Part shown: piece after piece, positions 18,576-28,077 of the stretch
How positions within the stretch are numbered: the stretch's first letter is position 1
How the letters are laid out: each line of letters starts with the position of its first letter
Source: Streptomyces hundungensis
GTDB taxonomy: Bacteria > Actinomycetota > Actinomycetes > Streptomycetales > Streptomycetaceae
Direction of reading: 5' to 3'
DNA length: 64,000 nucleotides
Assembly (NCBI RefSeq): GCF_003627815.1
Contig: NZ_CP032698.1
Location: forward strand, 7,192,001 to 7,256,000
Position numbers and translations under genes: made by a program
The notes under the pieces: generated by a model
Database searches by the model: none
What the model was told of the DNA's origin: nothing
Seen by the model: only the letters and a program-made list of their open reading frames with translations

Positions 18576-18830
18576 ATGTTGTTCACCGCGGCCTTCTGGA
18601 AGGCCACCGCCGAGCGGGCCATCCGCACCTTCGCGCAGGCGCTCGCCGCCGTGCTCACGGCGGGCGCCACCAATCTGCTCGACGTTCACTGGACGGCGGC
18701 CTTCGCGACCGCCGGGATGGCCGCGGTGCTCGCCGTGCTGATGGCGGTCGGAACCTCGGGGCTGGGGCAGCCGGGCCCGGGCCTCACCGAGACCGTAGGT
18801 CCGAGCCACCCCGCCAAACCCGCCCGGTGA
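18576..18830 (+). CDS. Small holin-like membrane protein
   Basis: An 84-aa protein with two hydrophobic helices (about residues 18-35 and 40-60) after an amphipathic start (AAFWKATAERAIRTFAQ), then a Pro-rich hydrophilic tail. The pattern matches the r1t-type phage holin family, which is widespread in Streptomyces as single genes. No endolysin or other phage gene is adjacent. It may act in cell lysis or export of murein hydrolases, but this is inferred. It ends 7 bp before the convergent CBS-protein stop. Confidence 0.7.
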   Translation: MLFTAAFWKATAERAIRTFAQALAAVLTAGATNLLDVHWTAAFATAGMAAVLAVLMAVGTSGLGQPGPGLTETVGPSHPAKPAR

Positions 18831-18837
18831 GCGGAGG

Positions 18838-19860
18838 CTAGGCCGCGGCCGCCGGAGGCCCGACGAGCTCGCGCAGCACGTCCTCCATGGTGACCAGGCC
18901 GGCCAGCCGACCGTCCTCGTCCAGGACGGCCGCCAGATGCGTACGGCTGCGGCGCATCGCGGTCAGCACGTCGTCCAGCGGGCTCGCGCCCCGCACCCGA
19001 GCGATCGGACGCAGCGCTGTGACCGGGAAGGCCACTTCGCGCGGGACCGCGTCCAGCGCGTCCTTGACGTGCAGATAGCCCAGGATGCGGCTGCCGTCGT
19101 CGACGACCGGGAAGCGTGAGAACCCGGAACTCGCGGCGAGCCGCTCCAGCTCCTCCGGGGTGGTGCCGACCGCCGCGCGCACCACCTTGTCCAGCGGCAC
19201 CACCACGTCCCGTACCGGGCGGCGGCCCAGTTCGAGGGCGTCGTGCAGGCGCTCGGCGGCCCGGTCGTCGAGCAGTCCCGCATCGCCCGCGTCCGTCACC
19301 AGACGGGCCAGCTCGTCGTCCGAGAACGTGGCCGCGACCTCGTCCTTGGCGTCCACCCTGAGGAGTTTCAGGAGGGTGTTGGCGAACGCGTTGATGGCGA
19401 AGATCACCGGGCGGAGCGCCCGGGTCAGGGTCACCAGGGGCGGGCCGAGCAGCAGCGCCGTGCGCGAGGGTTCGGCCAGCGCGATGTTCTTCGGCACCAT
19501 CTCGCCGAGCAGCATGTGCAGATAGGTCGCGACGGCCAGGGCGAGCACGAACGACACCGGGTGGATGAGCCCGTCCGGCACGCCCACCGCGTCGAAGACC
19601 GGGGCGACCAGGTGCGCGATGGCCGGTTCGGCGACCACGCCGAGCACGAGGGTGCACAGCGTGATGCCGAGCTGCGCCGCGGCCATCAGGGCCGAGATGT
19701 GCTCCAGGCCCCAAATGACGCTGCGGGCCCGGCGGTTGCCGTCCTCGGCGAGCGGTTCGATCTGGCTGCGCCGCACCGAGATCAGCGCGAATTCGGCGCC
19801 GACGAAGAAGGCGTTGACGACCAGGGTGGCCAGGCCGATCAGAATCTGGATCACGGTCAT
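18838..19860 (-). CDS. DUF21-CBS domain membrane protein (hemolysin/CNNM-like)
   Basis: A 340-aa protein. An N-terminal DUF21 domain (about four hydrophobic segments, with GAEFALISVRRSQIEPLAEDG and LGEMVPKNIAL) precedes a CBS pair that ends VTMEDVLRELVG. Unlike its partner it lacks a CorC/HlyC C-terminal domain. The ATG at 19860 overlaps the upstream stop as ATGA, so translation is coupled. The CNNM/CorC family is linked to magnesium transport or sensing. The pair probably forms a heteromer. Confidence 0.88.
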   Translation of the reverse strand: MTVIQILIGLATLVVNAFFVGAEFALISVRRSQIEPLAEDGNRRARSVIWGLEHISALMAAAQLGITLCTLVLGVVAEPAIAHLVAPVFDAVGVPDGLIHPVSFVLALAVATYLHMLLGEMVPKNIALAEPSRTALLLGPPLVTLTRALRPVIFAINAFANTLLKLLRVDAKDEVAATFSDDELARLVTDAGDAGLLDDRAAERLHDALELGRRPVRDVVVPLDKVVRAAVGTTPEELERLAASSGFSRFPVVDDGSRILGYLHVKDALDAVPREVAFPVTALRPIARVRGASPLDDVLTAMRRSRTHLAAVLDEDGRLAGLVTMEDVLRELVGPPAAAA

Positions 19861-21191
19861 CGGCCGGCCTCCTGGTCGTCCTCGATGTGCGGCGGCGCGT
19901 GCAGCAGGACGCGGGCGGCGCGCCGGCCGGCGGCGTCGACCACGTCCATGCGCCACCCGGCAAGATCCACCCGGTCGCCGACCCTCGGGATCCGGCCGAG
20001 CTCGGTGGCCACCAGACCGGCGAGGGTCTCGTACGGGCCGTCCGGGACGCGCAGCCCGATCACCGCGAGTTGGTCGTCACGGGCGGCGCCGTCCGCCGAG
20101 TACAGGGTGCGGCCGTCCGCGTCCTGTCCGGCGGGCGCGAGGTCGGGGGTCTCGTGCGGATCGTGCTCGTCACGCACCTCGCCGACGACCTCCTCCACGA
20201 TGTCCTCGAGCGTCACGACGCCCGCGGTTCCGCCGTACTCGTCGATGACGACGGCCATGGTGCGCTTGCCGTGGAGCTGGTCCAGGAGGCGGTCCACGGT
20301 GAGGGTCTCGGGCACGAGCAGCGGCTCGCGAAGCAGCGACGTCACCGGATGCAGACGCCTGCGCTCGGCGGGCACCGCCAGGACGTCCTTGATGTGCGCG
20401 ATGCCCACGACCGAGTCGAGGCTGCCGCGGTACACCGGGAAACGGGACAGGCCGGTGGCGCGGGTCGCGTTCGCGACGTCCTCGGCGGTGGCCTGGATGT
20501 CGAGCGCGGTGACCTGCACGCGGGGCGTCATCACGTTCTCCGCGGTGAGCTTGGCGAGGTTGAGGGTACGTACGAACAGCTCCGCGGTGTCCGCCTCCAG
20601 GGCGCCCTGCTTGGCCGAGTGCCGGGCGAGGGCGACCAGCTCCTGTGGGCTGCGGGCGGAGGCCAGCTCCTCGGCGGGCTCCAGACCGAAGCGGCGTACG
20701 AGATGGTTGGCCGAGGTGTTGAGGTGGCTGATCAGCGGGCGGAAGGCCGCGCTGAAGACGCGCTGCGGGGCCGAGACGACCTTCGCCACGGCGACGGGCG
20801 AGGAGATGGCCCAGTTCTTGGGGACCAGCTCACCGACGACCATCAGGAAGACCGTCGAGAGCACCATGCCGATCACCAACGCCACCGAGCTCGCGGTCGT
20901 CGCGGACAGGCCGACCGCTTCGAGCGGGCCGGTCAGCAGCTTCGCGATCGACGGCTTGGCGATCATGCCGATGACGAGGCCGGTGACGGTGATGCCGAGC
21001 TGGGCACCGGAGAGCTGGAAGGTGAGGCTGCGTACCGCCTTGAGGGCGCTGGAGGCGCCGCGTTCGCCGCGCTCGACGGCGCGCTCGAGATCGCTGCGCT
21101 CGGCGGTGGTGAGGGAGAACTCGGCCGCCACGAAGACCGCGCACACCAGCGAGAGCAGGACGGCCGCCACGAGCAGGAGCACTTCGGTCAT
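19857..21191 (-). CDS. DUF21-CBS-CorC/HlyC membrane protein
   Basis: A 444-aa full-length CNNM/CorC-type protein. DUF21 (FVAAEFSLTTAERSDLE, VVGELVPKNWAIS) is followed by a CBS pair (from VMTPRVQVTALD to AVVIDEYGGTAGVVTLEDI) and the CorC/HlyC domain near residues 345-430. The ATG at 21191 is preceded by a perfect GGAGGTGA. It is the first gene of the coupled pair. The family is proposed to move or sense Mg2+ or Co2+; the old name hemolysin is probably misleading. Confidence 0.9.
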   Translation of the reverse strand: MTEVLLLVAAVLLSLVCAVFVAAEFSLTTAERSDLERAVERGERGASSALKAVRSLTFQLSGAQLGITVTGLVIGMIAKPSIAKLLTGPLEAVGLSATTASSVALVIGMVLSTVFLMVVGELVPKNWAISSPVAVAKVVSAPQRVFSAAFRPLISHLNTSANHLVRRFGLEPAEELASARSPQELVALARHSAKQGALEADTAELFVRTLNLAKLTAENVMTPRVQVTALDIQATAEDVANATRATGLSRFPVYRGSLDSVVGIAHIKDVLAVPAERRRLHPVTSLLREPLLVPETLTVDRLLDQLHGKRTMAVVIDEYGGTAGVVTLEDIVEEVVGEVRDEHDPHETPDLAPAGQDADGRTLYSADGAARDDQLAVIGLRVPDGPYETLAGLVATELGRIPRVGDRVDLAGWRMDVVDAAGRRAARVLLHAPPHIEDDQEAGR

Positions 21192-21270
21192 CGGGTCACC
21201 TCCGTCCCATGATCGGCCAGGGGGAGGCGGGGCGCGCGGTGTCGCGCTGCGGTACTGGTACTGGGAGGCT

Positions 21271-21321
21271 CGCCCATGGGCGGACGCTCACACCTTTCAG
21301 TCGAGGGGTGGAAGTCCACCC
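21271..21321. promoter_or_regulatory. Inverted repeats upstream of the CBS gene pair
   Basis: Two palindromes lie 80-130 bp before the CBS-gene start: CGCCCATGGGCG (21271-21282) and GGGTGGA-AG-TCCACCC (21306-21321). They could be operators or leader hairpins. The region does not match the M-box magnesium riboswitch. Confidence 0.3.
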
Positions 21322-21358
21322 ATGGTAAAGCAGTGGCAAAAGAGGGGGCTTCGGCCGT

Positions 21359-21781
21359 TCAGGCCAGCGGCTTCACCCAGCGCCGCCACTGTTCCTCGGC
21401 GGCGTATCCTGCGGCCCGCCAGGCGTGCTGGGCCGTCTCGTTGCGCACCAGCACCATGGCGTCCGCCCGGCGGCCGCCGAGCGCCACGAACCGGTTCTCG
21501 GCGGCGGCCAGCAGGGCTCTGCCCACGCCCTGGCGACGGTGGTACGGGTGGACCGCGAGCCGGTACAGATGGCAGCGCCAGCCGTCGAAGCCCGCGATCA
21601 CGGTGCCGACCAGTTCGTCGCCGTCCTCGGCGAGGATCAGCGCGCCGGGGTCGCGGGTGACGAGGCGCTCGACGCCGGGCCGGTCGTCGCTGATGCTCGT
21701 GCCCTCGGCGGCGGTCTTCCAGAAGGCCAGCACGGCGTCCAGGTCCTCGGGCCCGGCGGCCCGGATGCGCGAGTCGTTCAT
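21359..21781 (-). CDS. GNAT family N-acetyltransferase
   Basis: A 140-aa single-domain acetyltransferase. It begins IRAAGPEDLDAVLAFW and contains the acetyl-CoA loop HRRQGVGRALLAAAE with the preceding strand YRLAVHPYH. The C-terminal helix AQHAWRAAGYAAEEQWRRW is typical of the family. It lies upstream of the CBS pair on the same strand, separated by 167 bp. The substrate is unknown. Confidence 0.87.
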   Translation of the reverse strand: MNDSRIRAAGPEDLDAVLAFWKTAAEGTSISDDRPGVERLVTRDPGALILAEDGDELVGTVIAGFDGWRCHLYRLAVHPYHRRQGVGRALLAAAENRFVALGGRRADAMVLVRNETAQHAWRAAGYAAEEQWRRWVKPLA

Positions 21782-22449
21782 GCCCTCATCCCATCACCGG
21801 CGCGGGCCGCGGGGCGAGACGTTTTGGCATCCGGACGCCCACGCGAAGCCGGCCCACCACGCGGCGGCCCCGGTCGAAGCCCCCGGGGCTCCGCCCCAGA
21901 CCCCATTCGCGCCTTAAGGGCGCTCGTCCTCAATCGCCGGACGGGCTGAGGATGCCTGCGCTGGCCGGCACCGTGCTGCCAGGGGCGGACGGGCTGAGCA
22001 TGCCCGCACGGGCCAGCACCGAGTAGTTAGGGGCGCGGGGAACTGCGCGAGAAGCGGGCACGGTCCGCAGTCGAGGGCGGGGTTGTCCTGGGGCTCCGCC
22101 CCAGACCCCGTTCGCGCCTTAAGGGCGCTCGTCCTCAATCGCCGGACGGGCTGAGGATGCCTGCGCTGGCCGGCACCGTGCTGCCAGGGGCGGACGGGCT
22201 GAGCATGCCCGCACGGGCCAGCACCGAGTAGTTAGGGGCGCGGGGAACTGCGCGAGAAGCGGGCACGGTCCGCAGTCGAGGGCGGGGTTGTCCTGGGGCT
22301 CCGCCCCAGACCCCGTTCGCGCCTGAACGGCGCTCGTCCTCAATCGCCGGACGGGCTGAGGTGGCCCAGCATCGGCGCTGCCAAGGGGCGCGGGGAACCG
22401 CCCCACAAGCGACCACGGCCCGCAGGACCGGCATCCGCACCCCCCGCCG
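21782..22449. other. 668-bp gene-free region filled with repeats
   Basis: This gap between the GNAT and methyltransferase genes contains no convincing gene. Most of it is a tandem duplication of dispersed repeats, described separately. The first 100 bp hold nothing recognised. Confidence 0.75.
21885..22430 (+). repeat. 205-bp tandem duplication plus a partial third copy
   Basis: Two units, 21885-22089 and 22090-22294, differ by eye at a single base (A at 21905, G at 22110). A third, diverged and shortened unit follows to about 22430. Each unit joins a type A element (stems TGGGGC-TCC-GCCCCA and GCGCC-N5-GGCGC, then CTCGTCCTCAATCGCCGGAC) to a type B element (AGGGGCGCGGGGAACTGCGC, then a CACGGTCCGCAG block). 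Both types recur elsewhere in the window. The near identity implies a recent duplication. Confidence 0.92.
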
Positions 22450-23130
22450 CTATTCCCCCGCGCCCAGGGCCGGCCGGCGGGCCACCCCGAGTACGCAGGG
22501 GGAGGACGGGACGGCGAGGCCCTTCTCCGGGACCCGGAGGCGGCGGTGGGTGACGATCTCGAAGCCCGCCGACTCGATCGCGGCCAGCGGATCCCGCGCC
22601 GTGTGACAGCCCCCGAACAGCAGCGGCCACACCGTCCGGTCAAGGCCGCGCTGCACCGTCGCGAGCGTCCGGCCCTCGGCTCGGCCGTGCTCGAAGAAGC
22701 GGAGCTCGCCGCCGGGGCGCAGGACCCGCCGGATCTCGCCGAGCGCGCGGGGAAGATCCCGTACCGAGCACAGCACCAGGGACGCGACGGCCGCGTCGAA
22801 GGCCTCGCTCTTGACCGGAAGCGCCTCCGCCGCGCCCGGCACCACATCCACCGGGACGTCCGCCTTGAGGGCCGCGCGGACCGCCAACTGCCGTAGCGTG
22901 CGCTCCGGTTCGAGCGCGACCACCTCGGAGACGGCCGCAGGGTAGTGCGCGAAGTTGAGCCCGTTGCCCGCGCCGATCTCGATGACCCGCCCCGAGAGCC
23001 CGTGGAGCAGCTCGCGGCGGTACGCCTCGATCCCGGCCCTCACGTCCATCGTCTCGCTGAAGCGCGCGTAGAAGCGGGCGAAGAGGGGGTGGTGCACGGC
23101 ATCCGGGGTGATCTTGGTGCGCTGCGCCAT
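22450..23130 (-). CDS. Class I SAM-dependent methyltransferase
   Basis: A 226-aa methyltransferase of the UbiE/Methyltransf_11 type. The SAM-binding motif I is VIEIGAGNGLNFAHYP, the acidic residue ending the second strand is VALEPERT, and motif post-I includes FDAAVASLVLCSV. The ATG at 23130 has a perfect AGGAGG 6 nt upstream. It lies near the biotin genes but lacks features that would mark it as BioC, so I do not call it that. The substrate is unknown. Confidence 0.87.
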   Translation of the reverse strand: MAQRTKITPDAVHHPLFARFYARFSETMDVRAGIEAYRRELLHGLSGRVIEIGAGNGLNFAHYPAAVSEVVALEPERTLRQLAVRAALKADVPVDVVPGAAEALPVKSEAFDAAVASLVLCSVRDLPRALGEIRRVLRPGGELRFFEHGRAEGRTLATVQRGLDRTVWPLLFGGCHTARDPLAAIESAGFEIVTHRRLRVPEKGLAVPSSPCVLGVARRPALGAGE

Positions 23131-23221
23131 GACGGACCTCCTGAGCCTGCGGACAGCAGCCTGCGGACAGCAAGCCTGCGAACAACCCCCTGGCAGCAGT
23201 GTCCCCGCGCCGCGCCCGCTT

Positions 23222-23584
23222 CTACCCGTCGGCGCTCTCCACGAAGCAGAACTCGTTGCCCTCGGGGTCGCGCATCACCTGGAAGGTGCCCCGGGCGTCG
23301 GTCACCGGCTCGCCCACGGGGTGCGCCCCGCGCCGTACAGCCGCCGCCCGGGCCCGGCGCACGTCCTCGACGGCGAGGTCCGGATGCAGCCGGTTTTTGA
23401 CCGCCTTCGCCTCCGTCACGCGCTGGAAGGCCAGGCGCGGGGAGCCCGGGGGATCGACGTACGCCCAGGAGGAGTCCCGTACCATCGGGCGCCCGCCGAG
23501 CAGCCCCGCCCAGAACCGGGCGAGCCGTTCCGGGTCGGCGCAGTCCACGACGAGCTGCCCGATGCGGGCCCGTAACACAGCCAT
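23222..23584 (-). CDS. VOC/glyoxalase superfamily protein
   Basis: A 120-aa protein with two vicinal-oxygen-chelate beta-alpha-beta-beta-beta modules (IGQLVVDCADPERLARFW; then GNEFCFVES at the end). Metal ligands are not complete in an obvious way. Its ATG overlaps the bioD stop by one base (TGATG), so it is translated with the biotin genes. That coupling suggests a link to biotin supply or simple operon hitch-hiking. The reaction is unknown. Confidence 0.82.
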   Translation of the reverse strand: MAVLRARIGQLVVDCADPERLARFWAGLLGGRPMVRDSSWAYVDPPGSPRLAFQRVTEAKAVKNRLHPDLAVEDVRRARAAAVRRGAHPVGEPVTDARGTFQVMRDPEGNEFCFVESADG

Positions 23585-24276
23585 CAGCTACTCCAAACGC
23601 CGCCGAGCGCGGGGGCGAGCCAGCCGGCCGCTCGGGCACGGAAGTCGGCGGGCGCCAGCCGGCCGGCGCCCTCGGGGACGGCGCCGAGCAACGGCGCACC
23701 GGCCGCCGTGGGAAGGTCCACGAGGTTGCAGCGCGAGGCCAGGTCCGGCTCGGCGGGCCAGCTGCCCACGACGACCCCGGCGCAGACGAGATCGCGGGCC
23801 CGCAGCGCCTCGCCGGTCAGGGCCGTCGAGTTGAGTGTGCCCAGTCCGGCGGGCGTCACCACCAGGACGGGGGCACCGAGCAGCCGGGCGGCGTCCGCGA
23901 GGGTGCCGCCCTCGTCGTCGAAGCGGACCAGGAGGCCACCCGCGCCCTCGACCAGGACCAGGTCGTGCTCGGTGGCGAGCTTGGCCGCCGCCTCGGCCAC
24001 CTCCTGGGGACTCACGGGTGTCATGCCGGCCCGGCGGGCCGAGGTGTCGGGCGCCAACGGCTCGGGGAACCGGGCCAGTTCGACCCCGGTCACCGCCTCG
24101 CCGGCGAGGCGCCGCACCTCGAAGACATCGCCGGGCTCGCCCGGAGCGACCCCCGTCTGAGCCGGTTTCAACACGGCCACCGAACGCCCGTCGGCGAGCG
24201 CGAGGGCGGCGACGGCCGCCGTGGTGATCGTCTTGCCGATCTCGGTTCCGGTACCGCTCACGACCAGAATCGTCAT
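23584..24276 (-). CDS. bioD: Dethiobiotin synthetase
   Basis: A 230-aa ATP-dependent carboxylase that closes the ureido ring of dethiobiotin from DAPA and CO2. The P-loop is [12 protein letters not shown] and the second conserved block is [36 protein letters not shown] completes the family fingerprint. The ATG at 24276 is one base after the bioA stop. It is the third gene of the bioB-bioA-bioD-VOC set. Confidence 0.93.
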   Translation of the reverse strand: MTILVVSGTGTEIGKTITTAAVAALALADGRSVAVLKPAQTGVAPGEPGDVFEVRRLAGEAVTGVELARFPEPLAPDTSARRAGMTPVSPQEVAEAAAKLATEHDLVLVEGAGGLLVRFDDEGGTLADAARLLGAPVLVVTPAGLGTLNSTALTGEALRARDLVCAGVVVGSWPAEPDLASRCNLVDLPTAAGAPLLGAVPEGAGRLAPADFRARAAGWLAPALGGVWSS

Positions 24277-24277
24277 C

Positions 24278-25567
24278 TCAGCCCTCCCGCGCCGCGGCGC
24301 ACACGGCACGGCAGATGGTCGCCAGGTCGTCGTCGTCCGTCACATAGGGCGGCATCGTGTAGATCAGGTCCCGGAACGGCCGCAGCCATACGCCCTCGCG
24401 CACGGCCGCGGCGGTCGCCGCCGTCATGTCCACGGGGTGGTCGAGCTGCACCACGCCGATGGCGCCCAGCACCCGCACCTCGCGTACGCCCTCGATCGAG
24501 CGGGCCGCACCGAGCCCGTCACGCAGCCCCGCCTCGATGCGCTTGACCTCGCCCTGCCAGTCCTGGCCGAGCAGCAGGTCGATCGAGGCGAGCGCCACCG
24601 AGGCGGCCAGCGGATTGCCCATGAACGTCGGGCCGTGCGCGAGCACCGGAACCTCGCCCGAGGAGATGCCCTCGGCGACCTCGCTCGTACACAGCGTCGC
24701 CGCCATCGACAGATAACCGCCGGTCAGCGCCTTGCCGACGCACATCACATCCGGGGAGACCGCCGCGTGATCCGCCGCGAACAGCGCGCCGGTGCGGCCG
24801 AAGCCGGACGCGATCTCGTCGAGCACGAGCAGCACGCCGGAGGCGTCGCACGCCTCGCGCAGCACCCGCAGATACTCGGGCGAGTGGAAGCGCATGCCGC
24901 CCGCGCCCTGCACCACCGGCTCCACGATGACCGCGGCCAGCTCGTCCGCGTGGCGCGCGATCGTCTCGCGCAGCTCACGCGCGTACGCCTCGTCGAACTC
25001 CGTGGGCGGGGCGCCCACGAAGAGCTGGCGGGGCAGCGCGCCCTGCCACAACTCGTGCATCCCGCCCTCGGGATCGCACACCGACATCGGCTGCCAGGTG
25101 TCGCCGTGGTACCCGCCGCGCCAGGTCAGCAGCCGCTGCTTGGCCGGCTTCCCGACCGAGCGCCAGTACTGGAGACACATCTTGACGGCGACCTCGACCG
25201 AGACCGATCCCGAGTCGCTGAGGAAGACGTGCTGGAGCGGGCCGGGCGTGATCTCGACCAGCCGGGCGGCGAGCCGGACGGCGGGCCCGTGGGTGAGCCC
25301 GCCGAACATCACATGGCTCATCCGGTCCAGCTGACCGTGTGCCGCCTCGTTGAGCACCGGGTGGTTGTAGCCGTGCACGGCCGACCACCAGGACGCCATG
25401 CCGTCGATCAACTCGCGCTGCCCGTGAGCCGGTTCGGCCAGACGAAGCCGTACGCCCGACGCCGACTCGACCAGGAGCTGCTCCTGCCGGTTGGGCATCG
25501 GGCCATAGGGGTGCCACACATGCCGGCGGTCCAGGTCGAGCAGATCCGCGGGGGAGTGCTCAGGCAT
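24278..25567 (-). CDS. bioA: Adenosylmethionine-8-amino-7-oxononanoate aminotransferase
   Basis: A 429-aa PLP-dependent class III aminotransferase that converts KAPA to DAPA using SAM as amino donor. Characteristic motifs are the N-terminal HVWHPYGPM, the [14 protein letters not shown] loop, [14 protein letters not shown] and the PLP lysine in [25 protein letters not shown] completes the substrate region. Its start overlaps the bioB stop by 8 bp, indicating coupled translation. Confidence 0.95.
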   Translation of the reverse strand: MPEHSPADLLDLDRRHVWHPYGPMPNRQEQLLVESASGVRLRLAEPAHGQRELIDGMASWWSAVHGYNHPVLNEAAHGQLDRMSHVMFGGLTHGPAVRLAARLVEITPGPLQHVFLSDSGSVSVEVAVKMCLQYWRSVGKPAKQRLLTWRGGYHGDTWQPMSVCDPEGGMHELWQGALPRQLFVGAPPTEFDEAYARELRETIARHADELAAVIVEPVVQGAGGMRFHSPEYLRVLREACDASGVLLVLDEIASGFGRTGALFAADHAAVSPDVMCVGKALTGGYLSMAATLCTSEVAEGISSGEVPVLAHGPTFMGNPLAASVALASIDLLLGQDWQGEVKRIEAGLRDGLGAARSIEGVREVRVLGAIGVVQLDHPVDMTAATAAAVREGVWLRPFRDLIYTMPPYVTDDDDLATICRAVCAAAREG

Positions 25568-26780
25568 TGGGCGCGAGGTCCGTTCCGGCGCCCCGGCGGC
25601 GCACGGCCACCAGATCCGTGCGGGCCTGGTCGGCGGGCACCTGCTCGGGCACCTCCGGCGCGCCGTGCCCGCCGCAGGGCCCGCAGCCGCCGCCCTCGTG
25701 GGAGCCGCAACCGCTGTCCTCGTGCGAGCCGCACCCGGCGGGGCTCGTGCCGCAGCCGGCGCCGGCGAGCGCGTCGGCGCGGTGGCGGGGCAGGGTCGTG
25801 GTGCCCGCGCCCTCCACCTCGAACCCGGCGTCCGCGATCATGTCGAGGTCGGCCTGTCCGGCCTGGCCCTCGCTGGTCAGGTAGTCACCCAGGAAGATCG
25901 AGTTGACCAGGTGCAGCGCGAGCGGCTGCATCGTGCGCAGATGCACCTCGCGGCCGCCGGCGAGACGCACCTCGACGTCCGGGCACACAAAGCGGGTCAT
26001 GGCGAGGATGCGCAGACAGCGCTGCGGGGTGAGGTTCCACTCCTTGCCCAGCGGGGTCCCCTCGAACGGGATGAGGAAGTTCACCGGCACCGAGTCCGGG
26101 TCCAGCTCGCGCAGCGAGAACACCACGTCCACCAGGTCCTCGTCGGACTCGCCCATGCCCGCGATCAGACCCGAGCAGGCCGAAAGGCCGGCGTCGTGCG
26201 CCTTCGTCACGGTGTCCACGCGGTCCTGATAGGTGTGCGTGGTGGTGATGTCCCCATACGTCCCCTCGGACGTGTTCAGGTTGTGGTTGTACGCGTCGGC
26301 TCCGGCGGCGCGCAGCCGCTCGGCCTGGCCGTCCGAGAGCAGGCCGAGGCAGGCACAGACCTCGACGCCCTCGTTCTGCTCCTTGATCGTCTCGATGGTC
26401 TCGGAGACCCGGGCGATGTCACGGTCGGTGGGGCCGCGTCCGCTGGCCACCAGACAGACCCGCTTCGCGCCGCCGGCGACGCCCGCGGCCGCGGCCTTGG
26501 AGGCCTCGTCGGGCTTGAGCCAGGTGTACTTCAGGATGTCGGCCTTGGAGCCGAGCCGCTGGGAGCAGTACGAACAGTCCTCGGGGCACAGGCCCGACTT
26601 CAGGTTGACCAGATAGTTCAGCTTCACCCGGCGTCCGAACCACTGGCGGCGCACCTTGCCGGCCGCGGCCACCACATCGAGCAGTTCGTCGTCGGAGGTC
26701 GCCAGTACGGCGAGTGCCTCTTCGCGGGTCGGCAGTTCGCGCCGCAACCCCTTGTCCACCAGCGTGTTCAGCAGGTCCAT
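25560..26780 (-). CDS. bioB: Biotin synthase with Cys/His-rich C-terminal tail
   Basis: A 406-aa radical-SAM enzyme that inserts sulfur into dethiobiotin. The SAM 4Fe-4S motif [12 protein letters not shown] gives Cys at residues 65, 69 and 72. YNHNLNTS and the downstream [12 protein letters not shown] region support the 2Fe-2S site. I chose the ATG at 26780 ([16 protein letters not shown]); longer frames run into the bioF promoter. After the family core, from about residue 340, comes a Gly/Cys/His-rich tail with repeated CGSHE units that could bind metal or clusters. The tail is followed by about 35 variable residues. Confidence 0.94.
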   Translation of the reverse strand: MDLLNTLVDKGLRRELPTREEALAVLATSDDELLDVVAAAGKVRRQWFGRRVKLNYLVNLKSGLCPEDCSYCSQRLGSKADILKYTWLKPDEASKAAAAGVAGGAKRVCLVASGRGPTDRDIARVSETIETIKEQNEGVEVCACLGLLSDGQAERLRAAGADAYNHNLNTSEGTYGDITTTHTYQDRVDTVTKAHDAGLSACSGLIAGMGESDEDLVDVVFSLRELDPDSVPVNFLIPFEGTPLGKEWNLTPQRCLRILAMTRFVCPDVEVRLAGGREVHLRTMQPLALHLVNSIFLGDYLTSEGQAGQADLDMIADAGFEVEGAGTTTLPRHRADALAGAGCGTSPAGCGSHEDSGCGSHEGGGCGPCGGHGAPEVPEQVPADQARTDLVAVRRRGAGTDLAPNA

Positions 26781-26925
26781 GGCGCCGATCTTCGCGCACG
26801 CGAGGGCCCCTGGCCAAGGTAGGGATCCCACAACACGGGCCGTTTGAGGTGTGTGTATCGCCACATCCTGACCAGGCATGACACCCGCTAGGGTCTGTCG
26901 GCAGCCTACAAAAAGGGACTCCACC
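26781..26925. promoter_or_regulatory. bioB/bioF divergent promoter region
   Basis: This 145-bp gap must hold both promoters of the biotin genes. A possible bioF promoter is CTGACC (26868-26873) with TAGGGT (26889-26894), 15 bp apart. bioF has AAGGGA about 7 nt before its ATG. I could not identify a BioQ or BirA operator with confidence. Confidence 0.5.
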
Positions 26926-28068
26926 ATGTCGCGAGCGCCGTTCGACTGGATCGACGGAGAATCGGAGCGCCGCGAGCGCGCCGGTCTGGTCCGCACCCTG
27001 CGGCCGCGCGCGGCCGACCAGGACCTGCTCGACCTGGCGAGCAACGACTATCTGGGCCTGACCCGCCATCCCGCGGTCACCGGGGGCGCGGCCGAGGCGG
27101 CCCACCGCTGGGGCGCGGGCGCCACCGGATCCCGTCTGGTGACCGGCACCACCGCGCTCCACACGGAGCTGGAGCGCGAACTCGCCGCGTTCTGCGGCTT
27201 CGAGGCCGCCCTCGTCTTCTCCTCCGGGTACGCGGCGAACCTGGCGGCGCTGACCGCGCTCGGCCCGCACGGCTCGCTGATCGTCTCCGACGCGGGCAAC
27301 CACGCCTCTATCGTGGACGGCTGCCGACTGGCGCGCGCCCGCACCGAGGTCGTCCCGCACGCCTCGCCGGAGGCCGTCCGCAAGGCCCTGGAGACCCACG
27401 GCGGGCCCGGGCTCGTCGTGTCGGACTCGGTGTTCTCGGTGGACGGCGATGCCGCCCCGCTGACCCAACTGGCCGCCGCCTGCCGGGAGTTCGGAGCCGC
27501 CCTGGTCGTGGACGACGCCCACGGGCTCGGAGTGCTCGGCGAGGGCGGGCGTGGCGCGCTGCATGCGGCCGGGCTCGCGGGCGCGGACGACGTGGTCGCC
27601 ACCGTCACCCTGTCGAAGTCGCTGGGCAGTCAGGGCGGCGCGGTGCTCGGCCCGGCCCGGGTCGTCCGCCATCTGGTGAACGCGGCCCGCACCTTCATCT
27701 TCGACACCGGCCTCGCCCCCGCGGCGGTCGGCGGCGCGCTCGCGGCCCTGCGCCACCTGCGCGCGGAGCCGGAGTTGGCGGCCCGGGCCCGCTCCGTCGC
27801 CGCCGAACTGCACGGCAGGCTCACCGCCGCCGGGCACCTCGCGGTACGTCCCGACGCCGCTGTGGTCTCGGTGCGCGCTCCCTCGCCCGAGGCCGCGGTG
27901 GCCTGGGCCGCCGACTGTCGTGCGGCCGGGCTCGTGGTCGGCTGCTTCCGGCCGCCGTCGGTGCCGGACGGCATCTCACGGATCCGCCTGACCGCGCGGG
28001 CCGATCTGACGGAGCGGCAGATCGACAGCGCCGTGGGCACCATCCTGAGGACGGCGCCCACCGCCTGA
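26926..28068 (+). CDS. bioF: 8-amino-7-oxononanoate synthase
   Basis: A 380-aa PLP enzyme of the alpha-oxoamine synthase family. It condenses pimeloyl thioester with alanine to KAPA, the first dedicated biotin step. Motifs are [45 protein letters not shown] and the PLP lysine in [14 protein letters not shown] chose the ATG at 26926 ([11 protein letters not shown]), which has a proper ribosome binding site; the frame opens 48 nt earlier without one. It is divergent from bioB. Confidence 0.95.
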   Translation: MSRAPFDWIDGESERRERAGLVRTLRPRAADQDLLDLASNDYLGLTRHPAVTGGAAEAAHRWGAGATGSRLVTGTTALHTELERELAAFCGFEAALVFSSGYAANLAALTALGPHGSLIVSDAGNHASIVDGCRLARARTEVVPHASPEAVRKALETHGGPGLVVSDSVFSVDGDAAPLTQLAAACREFGAALVVDDAHGLGVLGEGGRGALHAAGLAGADDVVATVTLSKSLGSQGGAVLGPARVVRHLVNAARTFIFDTGLAPAAVGGALAALRHLRAEPELAARARSVAAELHGRLTAAGHLAVRPDAAVVSVRAPSPEAAVAWAADCRAAGLVVGCFRPPSVPDGISRIRLTARADLTERQIDSAVGTILRTAPTA

Positions 28069-28077
28069 CGTCCCGTC

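Noticed and set aside
18576..18830. Prophage remnant around the holin-like gene
   Set aside because: No integrase, lysin, structural gene or attachment repeat lies nearby, and the flanks are core genes.
21192..21358. M-box magnesium riboswitch before the CBS genes
   Set aside because: The conserved GGUGAGGCUCCU-type core is not present on the minus strand.
21885..22430. Insertion sequence
   Set aside because: There is no transposase frame, no terminal inverted repeat pair and no target-site duplication; the units are head-to-tail copies.
22450..23130. Methyltransferase near the bio genes as BioC
   Set aside because: It is outside the coupled bio operon, and its motifs fit a generic class I methyltransferase only.
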